Shown here one piece after another: positions 5,262 through 6,205 of a stretch of 6,205 nucleotides of DNA. The notes below the pieces were generated by a model. That model was not told the origin of the DNA. It did not search any database and saw only the letters and a program-made list of their open reading frames with translations. A program made the translations under genes and the position numbers. Position 1 is the stretch's first letter; every line of letters begins with the position of its first letter. This stretch comes from Achromobacter sp. (GTDB lineage: Bacteria > Pseudomonadota > Gammaproteobacteria > Burkholderiales > Burkholderiaceae_B), in the NCBI GenBank assembly GCA_003454835.1, contig DMTA01000409.1, forward strand, positions 1-6,205. Direction: 5' to 3'.

Positions 5262-6205
5262 ATGCACATCCTGGTTGCTGGCTTCCAGCACGAGACCAAC
5301 ACCTTCGCGCCCTCCAAGGCGGGCTACGACAACTTCGTGCGCGGCGAAGGCTTTCCCGCGATGGTGCGCGGCGCGGACGTGCTGGCGCTGCGCGAGGTCA
5401 ACATTCCGGCCGGCGGCTTCATCAACGCCGTCGAGGCCGAAGGCCACACGGTGCAGACCGTGATCTGGGCAGGCGCCAGCCCGTCCGCCCACGTGACGCG
5501 CGATGCCTACGAGCGCATCGCCGGCGAGATCCTGGACGCGGTGCGGGCGGGCGGCTTTGACGCCGTCTACCTGGACCTGCACGGCGCCATGGTCACGGAA
5601 CATCTGGACGACGGCGAAGGCGAACTGCTTGCCCGCGTGCGCGCGATCGTGGGGCCGGACGTACCCGTGGTCGCCAGCCTGGACCTGCACGCGAATGTCA
5701 CCGCGCAGATGCTGCAAAGCGCGGACGGCCTGGTGGCGTTTCGCACCTATCCGCACGTGGACATGGCCGACACCGGCGTGCTGGCCGCGCGGTTGCTCAT
5801 GGCGCGCATTCAGGCCGGCGGCAAATGGACCCGCAGCGAACGCCGCCTGCCCTTCCTGATTCCCATCAACGGCATGTGCACGATGCTCGAACCCTGTCAG
5901 GGCGTGTATGCGCTGCTGGGCGAACTGGAGCAGACGCCTGGCGTCACTTCCGTGTCGTTTGCGCCGGGTTTTCCGGCGGCGGACTTCCCGGAATGCGGGC
6001 CGGTGGTGTGGGCTTACGGCACGGACGCCGCCGCGGTCGAGCAGGTCATGGAATCGCTGTATGCGCGCGTGCTGGAACTGGAACCCGAGTGGTCGCCCGA
6101 CTTTCTAGAACCGGCCGACGCCGTGCGCCGTGCGCAGTCCCTGGCTGCGGGCGCGACGCGGCCTGTCGTTATCGCGGACACGCAGGACAACCCCGGCGCG
6201 GGCGG
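5262..6205 (+). CDS. M81-family (MlrC-like) metallopeptidase, partial (3' end beyond window)
   Basis: The first 314 codons of an open frame that runs off the right edge; family members are about 490-500 residues. It belongs to the M81/MlrC family, zinc peptidases named after the microcystin-degrading MlrC. Key motifs are GFQHETNTF (7-15, Glu11), YLDLHGAM (103-110, His107), SLDLHANVT (139-147, Asp141 and His143) and RTYPHVDMADTG (161-172, His165). From memory, Sphingomonad MlrC uses Glu56, His150, Asp184, His186 and His208; the spacings 34, 2 and 22 between the last four are reproduced exactly, so the catalytic site looks intact. At the edge, DTQDNPGAGG (306 on) opens the conserved C-terminal domain. 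ATG 5262 is preceded by AAGGA at 5248-5252. Its natural substrate here is unknown; relatives in Burkholderiales often sit beside peptide or Bug transport genes, so cleavage of small or unusual peptides is a reasonable guess. The closest transport gene in view, the Bug receptor, is across speG and probably not co-transcribed. Confidence 0.93.
   Translation, partial: MHILVAGFQHETNTFAPSKAGYDNFVRGEGFPAMVRGADVLALREVNIPAGGFINAVEAEGHTVQTVIWAGASPSAHVTRDAYERIAGEILDAVRAGGFDAVYLDLHGAMVTEHLDDGEGELLARVRAIVGPDVPVVASLDLHANVTAQMLQSADGLVAFRTYPHVDMADTGVLAARLLMARIQAGGKWTRSERRLPFLIPINGMCTMLEPCQGVYALLGELEQTPGVTSVSFAPGFPAADFPECGPVVWAYGTDAAAVEQVMESLYARVLELEPEWSPDFLEPADAVRRAQSLAAGATRPVVIADTQDNPGAG

Noticed and set aside
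5157..5756. A 199-codon minus-strand open frame opposite the M81 gene
   Set aside because: It is antisense to conserved metal-binding motifs and has no domain of its own. The plus-strand frame carries the full MlrC motif set.

Overview
The window is visibly GC-rich, with strong G/C bias at third codon positions. It carries a periplasmic receptor of the Bug (TctC-like) family, which is hugely expanded in Bordetella, Achromobacter, Cupriavidus and relatives. With the M81/MlrC-like peptidase and the AraC-type regulator, this points to a beta-proteobacterium of the Burkholderiales, most likely Alcaligenaceae (Achromobacter/Bordetella-like). That placement is inference from gene content and style, not from a search. 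No mobile element, CRISPR array, tRNA or rRNA was seen, and no gene-free stretch exceeds 300 bases.

Layout, left to right. (1) 1-193: non-coding leader with three 14-bp tandem repeats, then a strong Shine-Dalgarno and a TTG start. (2) 194-1093 (+): AraC/XylS-family regulator with an N-terminal cupin-like sensor. (3) 1094-1284: intergenic region with an imperfect 32-bp tandem repeat that includes the regulator's stop codon, then an A-rich direct repeat and the probable promoter of the next operon. (4) 1285-4357 (+): three genes read together: a thiamine-diphosphate (ThDP) enzyme of the acetolactate-synthase-like superfamily, a secreted Bug-type solute receptor, and a 105-residue NIPSNAP-family protein. 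(5) 4358-4466: a strong hairpin terminator between convergent genes. (6) 4467-5051 (-): speG, spermidine N1-acetyltransferase, clearly recognisable. (7) 5052-5261: divergent promoter region. (8) 5262 to the right edge (+): the N-terminal 314 codons of an M81-family (MlrC-like) metallopeptidase, cut by the window end.

How the genes may work together. The AraC-type protein is well placed to activate the three-gene operon immediately downstream. That operon looks like a small catabolic unit: the Bug receptor captures a (probably carboxylated) solute in the periplasm, the ThDP enzyme cleaves or condenses a 2-oxo acid, and the NIPSNAP protein, a ferredoxin-like alpha/beta-barrel fold, may act on a product or intermediate. 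No membrane permease, acyl-CoA enzyme or dehydrogenase is present, so substrate and reaction cannot be assigned. speG (polyamine detoxification) and the M81 peptidase look like independent transcription units.

The best candidate for something undescribed is the AraC / ThDP enzyme / Bug / NIPSNAP unit. The ThDP enzyme keeps the catalytic Glu and the cofactor motif but carries His where true acetohydroxyacid synthases have their substrate-specifying Trp, so an automatic label of 'acetolactate synthase' would probably be wrong.
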